DNA of 64,000 nucleotides, from assembly GCF_900129315.1 (NCBI RefSeq), contig NZ_FQUS01000017.1, forward strand, positions 1 through 64,000, read 5' to 3'. This DNA comes from Fodinibius roseus. Its GTDB lineage: Bacteria > Bacteroidota > Rhodothermia > Balneolales > Balneolaceae. The stretch's first letter is position 1. Each line of letters begins with the position of its first letter. Under the pieces are notes generated by a model. It was not told where the DNA came from. It was given only the letters and a program-made list of their open reading frames with translations, and searched no databases. Both the position numbers and the translations under genes were made by a program. Below, in pieces: positions 20,037 to 29,712 of this stretch.

Positions 20037-20381
20037 TTACTCCTCTGAATAAGACTTAACCGCTTCATCAAGCGATTTAAAATGCTTGAAAACCGTTATA
20101 AGCTTGGTAATAACCAGCAGGCTTTCAATCTTGTCGGTCGCATTGGCAATGCGAAGATCTCCCCCGGCTTTGCGCATGGTTGTCAATCCCCCGATAAGCA
20201 TCCCGAGTCCAGAGGAATTCATAAATTTCACCTTTGCCAAATCGGCCACGACATTGGTCTTGTCCTCCTCAATAAGTTCATGCAACTTTTCGTTCAGGCT
20301 CACCGCATCCGGCCCACCCATCACATTACCTTTAAACTCGATTACCACACAATTATAACGTTCTGATACATTAAAATTCAT
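20037..20381 (-). CDS. STAS-domain anti-sigma-factor antagonist
   Basis: A 114-aa single STAS domain (SpoIIAA/RsbV type). The phosphorylatable serine region is KVKFMNSSGLGMLIGGL, around residue 53. Such proteins release sigma factors or other partners by binding a serine-kinase anti-sigma factor when unphosphorylated. No partner kinase or phosphatase gene is nearby, so the target is unknown. It lies between secF and purA on the same strand and is followed by a terminator. Confidence 0.9.
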   Translation of the reverse strand: MNFNVSERYNCVVIEFKGNVMGGPDAVSLNEKLHELIEEDKTNVVADLAKVKFMNSSGLGMLIGGLTTMRKAGGDLRIANATDKIESLLVITKLITVFKHFKSLDEAVKSYSEE

Positions 20382-20550
20382 ATCTAAAATCTCCTGTTCA
20401 TTTTTTTGGGAATTTATATTTATAGAAGGTCCTTAGCAACGGCCTCCTGTCGAGACCGTTATGCCCTGTTTAATTATTACGATTCCGACGCAACGTTGTT
20501 ACAATCTCTTTGCAATATAATTCTTTGCAACAGGAAATTCCTCCGGAATT

Positions 20551-21462
20551 TTATGCATTTTTCTTCCTCTTATGAAGTTCAACAACCACAGAGCTGGCAA
20601 TAAACAAGGAACTATAGGTACCAATAATGACGCCCAGCATCAAGGCAAAAGAGAAGCCCTTTAGCACTTCACCGCCAAAGATAAAGAGTATCGTCACCAC
20701 AAAAAAGGTAGTAACCGAAGTGATAACGGTGCGACTAAGGGTATCATTGAGGCTTTTGTTGACCATTTCATCATGATCCATCGTTTTGTATAACAGGCTG
20801 TTTTCCCGGATACGGTCGAAAACCACCACCGTGTCGTTCAGCGAATAACCGACAATCGTCAGAAAAGCGGCGATAATCGCCTGGTCGATCTGCATGCTGA
20901 AAGGAGCAACTTCAGCAAACAGCGTAAAGATCCCCAGAACAATCAGCACGTCGTGAAACAGGGCCGCCACCGCACCGGCCGAATAAGTCCAGTTCTTAAA
21001 ACGGATGAGGATATAGAGAAAAACGACAATCAGGGCAAAAATAACCGCGTTAAGCGCCCCGCGCTTCAGGTCTTCGGCAAAACGCGGTCCCACTATGTTG
21101 GTTTTAATAACCGTCGCCGAATTACCGGAGTACAGCTGTCCCACGGTCTCCATAATGGTAGACTGCACTGCCGAAATATCATCGGGGTTATCCGTTCGGA
21201 TGAGGATTTCCTGCGGCGATCCAAAAAGCTTTACTTCCGGGGCTCCATCCAGCGGACCTGCAAGCTCGCTTCTCACTTCCGTTACGTCGACGGGCTCTTC
21301 GAACTCAAGGACGAATTCTTTACCGCCCCTGAAATCGATGCCGTACTGCAACCCGGTCGTTAGAATTCCGATGACAGCAGCCACTAATAAAATGCCGGAA
21401 ACGACCTGGCCAATTTTATGGGCTTTCAAAAAGTTAAAGTCGGGTGTTTCAAACCATCTCAT
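20551..21462 (-). CDS. secF: Protein translocase subunit SecF
   Basis: A 303-aa partner of SecD that uses proton flow to complete Sec export. One N-terminal and five C-terminal transmembrane helices are visible. The TTGLQYGIDFRGGKEF block is near residue 36, and SLNDTVVVFDRIREN near residue 208 carries the conserved Asp/Arg of the SecF membrane region. It starts 43 bases after the secD stop on the same strand. Confidence 0.96.
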   Translation of the reverse strand: MRWFETPDFNFLKAHKIGQVVSGILLVAAVIGILTTGLQYGIDFRGGKEFVLEFEEPVDVTEVRSELAGPLDGAPEVKLFGSPQEILIRTDNPDDISAVQSTIMETVGQLYSGNSATVIKTNIVGPRFAEDLKRGALNAVIFALIVVFLYILIRFKNWTYSAGAVAALFHDVLIVLGIFTLFAEVAPFSMQIDQAIIAAFLTIVGYSLNDTVVVFDRIRENSLLYKTMDHDEMVNKSLNDTLSRTVITSVTTFFVVTILFIFGGEVLKGFSFALMLGVIIGTYSSLFIASSVVVELHKRKKNA

Positions 21463-21505
21463 GGTAATAAATCCTTAAATTAATGTTAAAAGCTGTTCTA
21501 ATGGA

Positions 21506-23332
21506 TTAACCGAAGCTGAGTTCAGCGGACTTGTCGCGGGTAAGGTAATCGATGATGACGCGCGTAATTACGATTGCGCTGAACAGGGAGGCCACAATAC
21601 CGGCCATCAGGGTAACCGCGAATCCCTTAATGGGTCCCACCCCAAAGCTGTAGAGGATAATGCCCACAAAAAAGGTCGTCACATTGGCATCCACAATAGC
21701 GCTCATAGCGTTGGAATAACCGCCCTCAATAGCGGCCCGCAGCGTTTTTCCGGTTCGCTGCTCCTCCCTTATCCGGTCAAATATCAGCACATTCGCATCT
21801 ACCGCCATACCGATGGTCAGGACAATACCCGCGATACCCGGCAAGGTAAGCGTAGCCTTGAAAGCGGCCAGGATGCCGAGTATAAATATGATATTCAGCA
21901 CCAGGGCCAGATCGGCAATGGCGCCTCCGGCATGGTAGTAAACAATCATAAAGATGGCCACAATAATCAAACCGATGAGCGTAGAATAGAAGCCCGCCTG
22001 GATGGAGGCCTCTCCCAGGGTAGCCCCCACCGTTCGCTCTTCGATAATATCAAGCGGGGCCGGCAGTGCACCGGAAAGCAGAATGTTCACCAGGTCTTCG
22101 GCCTCGGCAACGCTTTCCAACCCTGAAATAGATGAACGGCCGTTCGCTATTTTCGTTTCAACATTGGGATAGGAGTAGACATAGCCATCAAGGACAATCG
22201 CTATCGGCTTGCCGATATTCGCCCCGGTAATACGCGACCACTGTCGGGCCCCCTCTGCATCCATATTCATCGAAACCCGGGGCTGGTTGGTGGTCTGGTC
22301 AAAATTCACGCTGGCTTCTTCAATAACTTCTCCGGTCATTTCAACATCCGGTCGGACCCCGACCAGCTCATAAAACTCTTGTCCCTCGGGCGTTGTCTGG
22401 AACGGGCTGGCCCCCCACATGAGCTGCACGTTGCGCGGAATCAGTTCCTGCACTTCCGGATTTTGCAATAATTCATTAACGCGAGCCGTATCCCTTCCGG
22501 CCGCATAGCCAAACGCATACGCATTCCGCGTCTGAGTGCCCAATACTTCCGCCAGCGGATTTTGTCCGCCGCCCTGCTGCTGTTGCAGCGTGTCGGAGGT
22601 ATCAGACGAAGCTTGCATACGGTAATAGTTCATGATTTTCTCGCGCGCGCCGTTGATCTGATTGGGTTCGGCGGCCAAACGAAATTCAAGACGGGCCGTA
22701 CCTTTCAACAAACTGCGAATCCGTTCCTTATTCGACACGCCCGGCAGCTCAACAACCACCCGGTTATTTCCCTGAACAAAGATAGCCGGCTCCGTAACGC
22801 CGTAGCGATCGACCCGCGTTCGGATAATTTCCATTGCACGATCAACAGCGCTGTCTCGCTGCTGCTGCAGGTATGCTTCGACCTCTTCATTGGAAGAGCG
22901 GCGTGTAATATTTTCCGTATCCGACCGGAAATAGCGGCTCAGGCGCGCATCGGCATTGCCCTCCTCGAACTCCTCTACCATTTCACTTATGAAATCGGTG
23001 CCGTTTTCGATGGCCTGCTGTTCGGCTGTGTCTATAATGTTCAACAACGTCGAATCAGCGTATTCTCCGGCCAGTTCCCGGACAAGCTGGGGCGTTCCCA
23101 CTTCCAGCGTCACGTGCATACCGCCCTGCAGGTCAAGTCCCAGTGACAGGGAGTTTTCACGCAGGTTTTGCAGCCGCTGTGCATTTTCCTCGACATACTC
23201 AGCGCGTTCGGCTTCGGGCAGGTTTTCAATGTAATTTTGCTCGAGCGTATTTGCGACTGTCGGCCATAAATAGTAGATGGACATCGCCAGAAAGGCTACA
23301 ATAAATCCAATTTTTGTTCCATTACCTTTCAT
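21506..23332 (-). CDS. secD: Protein translocase subunit SecD
   Basis: A 608-aa SecD. The start is placed at the ATG at 23330-23332, directly before KGNGTKIGFIVAFLAMSIYY, the first transmembrane helix. The longer frame adds 36 residues with no family match. SLGLDLQGGMHVTLEV is near residue 60; VDRYGVTEPAIFVQGNNRVVVELPG (P1 region) is near residue 180. The C-terminal helices include VDANVLIFDRIREEQ, the conserved membrane motif. SecD and SecF are separate genes here, not the fused form found in many Bacteroidota. Confidence 0.96.
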   Translation of the reverse strand: MKGNGTKIGFIVAFLAMSIYYLWPTVANTLEQNYIENLPEAERAEYVEENAQRLQNLRENSLSLGLDLQGGMHVTLEVGTPQLVRELAGEYADSTLLNIIDTAEQQAIENGTDFISEMVEEFEEGNADARLSRYFRSDTENITRRSSNEEVEAYLQQQRDSAVDRAMEIIRTRVDRYGVTEPAIFVQGNNRVVVELPGVSNKERIRSLLKGTARLEFRLAAEPNQINGAREKIMNYYRMQASSDTSDTLQQQQGGGQNPLAEVLGTQTRNAYAFGYAAGRDTARVNELLQNPEVQELIPRNVQLMWGASPFQTTPEGQEFYELVGVRPDVEMTGEVIEEASVNFDQTTNQPRVSMNMDAEGARQWSRITGANIGKPIAIVLDGYVYSYPNVETKIANGRSSISGLESVAEAEDLVNILLSGALPAPLDIIEERTVGATLGEASIQAGFYSTLIGLIIVAIFMIVYYHAGGAIADLALVLNIIFILGILAAFKATLTLPGIAGIVLTIGMAVDANVLIFDRIREEQRTGKTLRAAIEGGYSNAMSAIVDANVTTFFVGIILYSFGVGPIKGFAVTLMAGIVASLFSAIVITRVIIDYLTRDKSAELSFG

Positions 23333-23411
23333 AATAAATCGTTTTGAAAATTTAGAGTTGTGTTTCAATAGCAGATTGTAGCTGAAAAAAAATACAAGAG
23401 AAAGGTCTGTC

Positions 23412-23960
23412 CTACGGAGCTCCAATGGCCACGCCGCCACTCATCGGTTCTGTCAAAATCCTTGTGGCCAGGCGTGAGACTGGTGCAATCCAATTCTTAT
23501 CGACGTGCAATGCTCGAAGATACGGCCCGGCGGTTGTGGATGCCAGGCTTCCCGTTTTATTCACCTGCAGCATCAGAAGAGGCTTGACCGTCTGCTGCAC
23601 GGGAAGACCGTCCATGGCGTTGCCGGTCTGAAATTGGTTCCATTCGATCAGCAACAACCGGTATAGGTCGGGGGAAGCCTCCTCCGTTGCAAAGGGAAAA
23701 TCAAATTCGTCATTATTTTGCGTGACAATCTGCGAGGCCTGTTCAAGCATCTCCGCCAGCTGTCCCCCCGAAGCCTTCAAATCCTGCAGCTCTTTTTTCA
23801 GGCCGGGAGCATTCGAAGCCTCCGCCATCATACCCAGCCACCGTGCAAATTCATGTGATCTCTGTCCCGCCTGCGCAGGCTGAACCACATACAGGCTAAA
23901 GCCCGAACAGACCAGGAGCGTCACCAGCAATCGTGCAATATATGAACGGAGTCGTTTCAT
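23412..23960 (-). CDS. Secreted protein of unknown function
   Basis: The start is placed at the ATG at 23958-23960, which gives 182 aa. An N-terminal signal peptide is clear: KRLRSYIAR, a hydrophobic LLVTLLVCSGFSLYVV core, and an AQA-type cleavage site near residue 31. The mature part has no recognised domain; it contains repeated Ala/Leu helical stretches and ends ATRILTEPMSGGVAIGAP. It lies 79 bases upstream of secD on the same strand. A periplasmic or envelope location is likely. Confidence 0.65.
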   Translation of the reverse strand: MKRLRSYIARLLVTLLVCSGFSLYVVQPAQAGQRSHEFARWLGMMAEASNAPGLKKELQDLKASGGQLAEMLEQASQIVTQNNDEFDFPFATEEASPDLYRLLLIEWNQFQTGNAMDGLPVQQTVKPLLMLQVNKTGSLASTTAGPYLRALHVDKNWIAPVSRLATRILTEPMSGGVAIGAP

Positions 23961-24180
23961 CAGTGGCTGAAAATAGTCAGAAACAGGCAACGGGACAAAC
24001 ACTTTTTATGGATTGGTATGATTTAACATGACACTGTTGACCAGCAGAGCTGTAACTGCCCGAACGCAAAATTGAATCTCCGGTCATTAAGCTCTCCACC
24101 GGTAAAAAAAGAAGTTGCCACGGGGCAGTTAAACAATCGACGTTCTGCAGGATTCTCCTTATATTTCAGGATGAGAGGTA

Positions 24181-24304
24181 TTTGGAAAACAATAATTTTG
24201 GCCACTGTGTAAATTCACAACCACAACATATGCTATACAGGCCTGTGTGAGGATAGTGAATAAGCGAAATGAAGCAATTGGTGTAAAAAACGGTTTTGCA
24301 AAAC
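24181..24304 (+). repeat. Interspersed intergenic repeat, copy D
   Basis: Shares with copy C the core AACATATGCTAT..AGGCCTGTGT and the tail ACGGTTTT; the head TTTGGAAAAC is diverged. It stands in tandem with copy B before dusB. Confidence 0.65.
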
Positions 24305-24326
24305 TCTCTATGAGTGAACAAGATAG

Positions 24327-24459
24327 GCCTTTGGAAAACCAGGAGTTTTGTTCAATACCAACCCCTGGGTGATTTTTAAAACCGCAGTGCATGGACGATA
24401 CATGAGAATGTTGCAATCGCAAACATGTAGCGATTGTAAAACAACGGTTTTATAAAGGC
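24327..24459 (+). repeat. Interspersed intergenic repeat, copy B
   Basis: Head GGCCTTTGGAAAACCAGGAG, then ACCAACCCCTGG, and a tail GCGATTGTAAAACAACGGTT and TTATAAAGG. It ends 27 bases before the dusB GTG, so it is likely in the dusB leader. Confidence 0.7.
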
Positions 24460-24486
24460 CTTCAAGAATAACAAAAATGTATCAGC

Positions 24487-25479
24487 GTGAACATAGCAAA
24501 CATTGACTTGGGACATAAGCCGCTTCTGCTGGCTCCGATGGAGGATGTTACCGATTCTCCATTCCGAACCATCTGCCGCCGAAAAGGTGCCAATATTGTG
24601 TATACGGAATTTATCAGCTCAGAAGCGATTGTCCGGGACTCCGACCAGGCCTTGCACAAGATGGATTTTAACGAAGAAGAACGGCCCTTTGGTGTTCAAA
24701 TATTCGGCGGACGCGAGGTTGCCATGGGAGGAGCTGCTCAGATAGCGGAATCAAACAATCCCGATGTTGTGGATATCAACTTCGGATGTCCGGTCTACAA
24801 AATTGTCAAAAAAGGGGCCGGTTGTGCCTGCCTCAAAGATATGGAACTTATGGAGCGGATGGCCGGCTCGGTCATCGATGCCGTTGAAAATAAGCCTGTT
24901 ACGGTCAAAACACGGCTCGGATGGGACGACCGCACCATCCGCATCCGGGAAGTGGCTCTTATGCTGCAGGATCTGGGCGTAAAAGCGCTGACCGTCCATG
25001 CCCGCACGCGCAACCAAAAATACAAGGGAAACGCCCGGTGGGAATGGCTCAAAAAGCTAAAGAACACCCCCGGGCTCGAAATCCCGATCATCGGTAACGG
25101 GGATGTCACTTCGCCGGAGGATGCCAAACGGATGTTCGCCGAAACGGGCGTCGACGGTGTTATGATCGGCCGGGGAGCTATCGGAAACCCCTGGATATTT
25201 GAACGATCCCACCATTATATCGAGACCGGCGAGCTGCTGCCCGAGCCTACCGTGGAAGACCGCATCGACTTGTGTTGTGAACAGCTGCGCCGGTCGGTTC
25301 GGCACCACGGGGAGCATTACGGGGTGATCATTATGAAGAAGCATTATGCCCAGTACCTGAAAGGGGTCCGCAACAGCCGGCAGCTTCGGGCCGCCATCAT
25401 GGAGGAAAAAGAGATGCAGCCTATTCTGGATCTGCTCTTCCGGTTTAAAGATCAAAAAATGTATGCCGTGGCTTCCTGA
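24487..25479 (+). CDS. dusB: tRNA-dihydrouridine synthase
   Basis: A 330-aa flavoenzyme that reduces uridine in the tRNA D-loop. LAPMEDVTDSPFRTICRR is near residue 16, and DINFGCPVYKIVKKGAGC (near residue 97) carries the catalytic Cys. VKTRLGWDD, HARTRNQKYKG and the GDVTSPEDAKRM and DGVMIGRGAIGNPWIF phosphate-binding blocks follow. Best fit is the DusB branch. The start is GTG at 24487. Two tandem intergenic repeats lie directly upstream. Confidence 0.93.
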   Translation: MNIANIDLGHKPLLLAPMEDVTDSPFRTICRRKGANIVYTEFISSEAIVRDSDQALHKMDFNEEERPFGVQIFGGREVAMGGAAQIAESNNPDVVDINFGCPVYKIVKKGAGCACLKDMELMERMAGSVIDAVENKPVTVKTRLGWDDRTIRIREVALMLQDLGVKALTVHARTRNQKYKGNARWEWLKKLKNTPGLEIPIIGNGDVTSPEDAKRMFAETGVDGVMIGRGAIGNPWIFERSHHYIETGELLPEPTVEDRIDLCCEQLRRSVRHHGEHYGVIIMKKHYAQYLKGVRNSRQLRAAIMEEKEMQPILDLLFRFKDQKMYAVAS

Positions 25480-25607
25480 TATCAGGTGTCAGAGACAGAA
25501 GCAGCCGATGCCCAAGCCCATGCCAAGGTTACCTGAGTTTTTTAATGGTTTCTTATTCGTTACTGGCTATTTGGTCCACGCTCTCTCCAGGGGATATTTC
25601 CTTAAAA

Positions 25608-25749
25608 GGCTTTAAAAAACCGGGAATTTGAGTCAATCCAATATCAACCCCGGGTAAATTCATAACCATAACATATGCTATGTAGGCCTGTGTCAGAATT
25701 TTGAACGCGCGAAGAGGCAGAAATTGACCAAAGAACGGTTTTTCTAAGA
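25608..25749 (+). repeat. Interspersed intergenic repeat, copy C
   Basis: Head AAAGGCTTTAAAAAACCGGG, then CAATATCAACCCCGGG; core AACATATGCTATGTAGGCCT; tail GGCAGAAATTGACCAAAGAA and CGGTTTTTC. It lies between the convergent dusB and mscS genes. Confidence 0.7.
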
Positions 25750-25849
25750 ATTCCCTAAGTCTTAATCAGGTAGGTTCATACATTCTTTTATACATAATAC
25801 TCCCTGCTTCTCACTAACACGCTGTGATCACCGTATAATGCTCACTGTC

Positions 25850-26722
25850 TTAATCCGCGGTCTCATCCGCCTCTTTTTGGAGAGTTGCTGCCTTTGTTAC
25901 CATCTCAATAGGCAGCGGCTTGGATTCAGACCCGGCGTATAGAGAAACATGCGGGAAGGGAATCTCAATATCCTCCTCATCAAATCTCTTTTTTATCTCC
26001 TCCTGGATGGTGTTTTTAAGATGGATCCATTCATTAACCTGAGCCCATATTCGAAAATCCAGGTCGATGGATGACGTACCGAAAGCCTCAAAAATAATTT
26101 GCGGCTCCGGTTCACTGAGGGAGTACTTGTTTTTCTGGGCGACCTCCATCAGAATTTCACGGACTTTACCGATATCCTCCCGGTAGGCGACCGAAACTTT
26201 GGCATTAAACCGGCGAATCGGAAAGCGTGTCAGGTTAATCACCTCTGTTTTGATAATCATTTCGTTGGGAATGCGAACAAACATATTGTCAAAGGTCCGA
26301 AGTTTGACCGAAAGTACGTCAATAGACATGACTATACCGATCGTGCCGTTAACATTGATGATATCATCGACTTTGAAAGGCTGTTCGGCAATCAGAAAGA
26401 GCCCGCTTATAATATTGGACACGCTGGTCTGAGAGGCAAAGCCAAGGGCGACTCCCACGATACCGGCACCGGCCAGCAGGGGAGCCAAACTTATGCCCAG
26501 CTGACCCATAATCGTTATCAATAGTATGATAATACCGGAATAGAAAACCACTTTCCCGGCCAGCATCCCGTAGTGAGTGGAATATTTTTTTGTAAAAAGG
26601 GAACGAGCCCAGTTACGCAACATAAAAATAACAGGGATCGTAATTGCGATTATCAGAGCAACTCTGATAATCTGAAAAACGACTTCTTCCGATACGTAAT
26701 TATAAATATTAAATAAATCCAT
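25850..26722 (-). CDS. MscS-family mechanosensitive channel
   Basis: A 290-aa inner-membrane channel that opens under hypo-osmotic shock. Transmembrane helices lie at about 14-34 and 53-75. The pore helix TM3 region is GAGIVGVALGFASQTSVSNIISGLFL, near residues 85-110, followed by the beta domain QPFKVDDIINVNGTIGIVMSI. C-terminal alpha/beta domain to residue 275. It is translated 13 bases after the DUF432 gene, suggesting cotranscription. Confidence 0.93.
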   Translation of the reverse strand: MDLFNIYNYVSEEVVFQIIRVALIIAITIPVIFMLRNWARSLFTKKYSTHYGMLAGKVVFYSGIIILLITIMGQLGISLAPLLAGAGIVGVALGFASQTSVSNIISGLFLIAEQPFKVDDIINVNGTIGIVMSIDVLSVKLRTFDNMFVRIPNEMIIKTEVINLTRFPIRRFNAKVSVAYREDIGKVREILMEVAQKNKYSLSEPEPQIIFEAFGTSSIDLDFRIWAQVNEWIHLKNTIQEEIKKRFDEEDIEIPFPHVSLYAGSESKPLPIEMVTKAATLQKEADETAD

Positions 26723-26735
26723 AACGCTTCTGTGC

Positions 26736-27518
26736 TTAACTTCCTAAAATGGCTGCGTCCTCGAACAGACGCTTGAATGTGCGGGTGGTCAGGCTTGCAT
26801 GGATCTGCCTCCGGGGTTTCGTCAGCTGCATCTGCTTGTTAATGCCTTCCGGCAGCTTTCCCGTCATGATCACATCACTGTGATGCTCCTCTCCGTGATA
26901 GGTAATCTGCGTCTCATCGGCCCATAATGTTCCATCATGTTTGTATATGCCCAGCCGTTCCACCCGGAAGCAAAAGCTTTCGAAATCAAGGGCCTCCGGT
27001 GATTTATTCGATATGGTGATGGGACAGCTCACCAGGTACGGTTCCGGTTTTAGCTTTGAAAGATCCCGTCGCGCCTTGGTCGTAGTATGATAACAGAGTT
27101 CCCCCTCGATTGGCGTCCCAAACCAGGTCTTGGACATTTTCAATACGGGCAGTTCAAGCAGCAGATAATCGTCGTGCGCAAGCGCTATCGTAATCCAGAT
27201 CGGGATGCGACTAAAAACCTGTATGGTGGTATGGGGACTTACCTTCAGGGAGTATTCCGACTGGACGATAAGCGGCAGATCGGCAAAAGCAGGGAGTATA
27301 CGCACACGGTCATGGCCGTTTTTATGGGCCCATCGTACCCACTGAACCGCATTCGGCGGCTCCTGTTTATCTATATCACCGCTTACCTCGTCCCTGTAAC
27401 TGTAAGCGATACGAATCTCGTTGTCCTCGTATTTTATCCACAGGCAGAGATCTCCGATATCGATGAAGTGAATATTTTTGTCTTTCAGAGAAATCGTTCC
27501 CCAAATGTCATCTTCCAT
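26736..27518 (-). CDS. DUF432 family protein
   Basis: A 260-aa soluble protein with no signal or membrane segment. It matches the DUF432 pattern, with an N-terminal ISLKDKNIHFIDIGDLCLWI block and WITIALAHDDYLLLELPVL near residue 105. Its function is unknown. DUF432 genes are often next to MscS-type channels, and here the channel follows after 13 bases, so a regulatory or accessory role for the channel is plausible but unproven. Confidence 0.75.
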   Translation of the reverse strand: MEDDIWGTISLKDKNIHFIDIGDLCLWIKYEDNEIRIAYSYRDEVSGDIDKQEPPNAVQWVRWAHKNGHDRVRILPAFADLPLIVQSEYSLKVSPHTTIQVFSRIPIWITIALAHDDYLLLELPVLKMSKTWFGTPIEGELCYHTTTKARRDLSKLKPEPYLVSCPITISNKSPEALDFESFCFRVERLGIYKHDGTLWADETQITYHGEEHHSDVIMTGKLPEGINKQMQLTKPRRQIHASLTTRTFKRLFEDAAILGS

Positions 27519-27739
27519 AATCGTCTGTATTTAAACTATATCAATATCAACATCAATCAAATACCCGGTAACGTATTCTGATAGCAACATCTGATTTTGC
27601 CACTCTTCATCCGCCCCACCTTCCACAAGATCGAACGGGCCCGCTCTTCACTCGGGTAGATCCGATCCCGGGGAAAAACCGCGGTGTTATTACCCTGAGC
27701 TATAAAGAGCGACCAACATACAGAATATAATACGATTTA

Positions 27740-29017
27740 TCAGGGCTGAATCACTTCCGAGCCCATAAAAGGCTGCAGGACGTCGGGGACGACCACACTT
27801 CCGTCCTCCTGCTGGTATATCTCCAGTATGGCAGCCACAACCCGCGGCAGAGCCAACCCCGAACCGTTGAGCGTATGTAATATTTCGGTATCCTCCTCAT
27901 CATTTCTAAACCGGAGCATCATCCGTCGCGCCTGGAAGCTCCCGAAATTGGAACAGGAGCTGACTTCCAGCCACCGCTTTTGTGCAGGACTCCAAACCTC
28001 GAGGTCATATTTCTTGGATTGAGTAAAGCCCATATCGCCGGTGCACATCAGCAGCGTACGATATGGGATATCCAGCTCCTCCAGCAGCGACTCCGCATAG
28101 AGGCGCAAGCTCTCAAGCTCCTCGTAGGCCGTATCAGGATGCACCATCTTTACCAGCTCTACCTTGTCAAACTGATGCAGGCGGTTAAGCCCCCGTACAT
28201 CTTTGCCGTAAGAACCGGCCTCGCGGCGCCAGCAGGGGGTATAGGCCACATAATAAAGCGGCAACTGACCCCGGCTGATAATTTCATCGCGGTGGAAATT
28301 CGTTACAGGCACCTCTGCCGTTGGAATGGCAAACAGCTCATCCCGCGGAATTTCATACATCATATCTTCCTTGTCGGGTATTTGTCCTGTCCCCCTGGCA
28401 GAATCTTCATTTACAAAATAGGGAGCCTGGATTTCGGTATATCCCCGCTCCCCGGCCCTGTTCAGAAAATAGTTCACAAGCGCCCGCTGCAGCTTTGCAA
28501 CAGGACCAATATAAAAAGGGAACCCTGCGCCCGTTACTTTTGCACCCCGCTCAAAGTCGATCCATCCCTGTTCTTTCACGAGCTCCCAGTGCGGGCGCTG
28601 CCATTCCGCAGCTTCAGCGAGCGTCCCCCATGTTTTAAACAGTTCGTTATCTTCCTCGGAATGCCCCACCGGTACCGAATCGTGAGGAACATTGGGGATC
28701 CGCAGCAGCAGCTCCTTTCGCTGCTCTTTTAAGAACTCCAGTTGTTCTTCCTTCTCTTTAATCTCCTCCTTCAGCGTGCTGGTATGTTTGATGATTTCCC
28801 GGGCTTCTTCCTTTCTGCCCTCTCCCATCAGCCGGCCGATCTTTTGAGCTTTCATGTTGCTGTCGTTTCGAAGATCGTCGGTCTGCTTCACCATCGAACG
28901 CCACTTTTCATCGACTTCCAGCAGTTGATCTACAATTTCGGGATGGTCCTCTCCCTTATTGCGCATTCCTTCTTTTACACGCTCAGTATTATCACGAATA
29001 TAGGTGACGTCTAACAT
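27740..29017 (-). CDS. serS: Seryl-tRNA synthetase
   Basis: A 425-aa class II synthetase that charges tRNA-Ser. The N-terminal long antiparallel coiled coil (about residues 30-105, rich in Lys and Glu) binds the tRNA variable arm. Class II motif 2 is FRREAGSYGKDVRGLNR-like (CWRREAGSYGKDVRGLNRLHQF near residue 266), and motif 3 is NGSGLALPRVVAAILE near residue 385. It is monocistronic, with 203 bases to the divergent Lrp gene. Confidence 0.97.
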   Translation of the reverse strand: MLDVTYIRDNTERVKEGMRNKGEDHPEIVDQLLEVDEKWRSMVKQTDDLRNDSNMKAQKIGRLMGEGRKEEAREIIKHTSTLKEEIKEKEEQLEFLKEQRKELLLRIPNVPHDSVPVGHSEEDNELFKTWGTLAEAAEWQRPHWELVKEQGWIDFERGAKVTGAGFPFYIGPVAKLQRALVNYFLNRAGERGYTEIQAPYFVNEDSARGTGQIPDKEDMMYEIPRDELFAIPTAEVPVTNFHRDEIISRGQLPLYYVAYTPCWRREAGSYGKDVRGLNRLHQFDKVELVKMVHPDTAYEELESLRLYAESLLEELDIPYRTLLMCTGDMGFTQSKKYDLEVWSPAQKRWLEVSSCSNFGSFQARRMMLRFRNDEEDTEILHTLNGSGLALPRVVAAILEIYQQEDGSVVVPDVLQPFMGSEVIQP

Positions 29018-29220
29018 CTGTTTTGTTGCATTTTCCTTAATTAATCATTTTGCTAAAGATAAAAGAGTTTTACCAACCTATTGAACCTATTTTTTACTCC
29101 TTCAGGCAAATAAAATCAACCGAAATAAAGAAGCATTTACGGACTTATATTTCTTGATCTCCTTATTATTTTAGCTTATTTTTTATAAATCATAGAAAAT
29201 TTAGGAAGTGGAGGATTATT

Positions 29221-29697
29221 ATGGCTAAAGGATTGGACGAGATAGACATTAAGATTTTGAAACACCTGCAAAAAGAAGGGCGTGCACAGCGGAACCAGCT
29301 TGCCGAAATCGTGCATCTGTCCGTACCGTCGGTATCCGAACGCATGCGCAAGTTAGAAGAAAAAAAGCTTATTACAGACTATCGCGCCATCCTGGATGGC
29401 AAACTGTTTAACTTCGACATCACGGCCTTCGTTTTTGTAGAAGTGGACGGCTCGGATAACTACCCCAAATTCATCGAACGTACTACAAATGAACCGGAAG
29501 TGCTCGAATGTCACTCCATTACCGGCGACGGATCTCATATTCTCAAGATCCGCACCGAAAACACCGATTCTTTCGAGAAGCTTCTTTCGCGTATTCAATC
29601 GTGGGATGGCGTCAGCAAAAGCCGGTCAAACGTGGTGTTGAGCAGTTTTAAAGAGACAACAGAACTGCCTATTGAAAAAACGATCGACCCCAAGTAA
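29221..29697 (+). CDS. Lrp/AsnC-family transcriptional regulator
   Basis: A 158-aa regulator. The N-terminal winged helix (LDEIDIKILKHLQKEGRAQR, then LAEIVHLSVPSVSERMRKLE to about residue 48) is followed by a RAM ligand-binding domain ending near residue 145. GGAGGA-like GTGGAGGATT lies 5 bases before the ATG, one of the better ribosome binding sites in the window. It precedes an unrecognised membrane protein by 15 bases. The effector is likely an amino acid but cannot be named. Confidence 0.93.
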   Translation: MAKGLDEIDIKILKHLQKEGRAQRNQLAEIVHLSVPSVSERMRKLEEKKLITDYRAILDGKLFNFDITAFVFVEVDGSDNYPKFIERTTNEPEVLECHSITGDGSHILKIRTENTDSFEKLLSRIQSWDGVSKSRSNVVLSSFKETTELPIEKTIDPK

Positions 29698-29712
29698 TAT
29701 AACTGACCAATA

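Noticed and set aside
27519-27739. Short minus-strand frame encoding NNTAVFPRDRIYPSEERARS upstream of serS 3' end
   Set aside because: It looked like a transposase or small protein remnant, but it has no start codon and no convincing family match.
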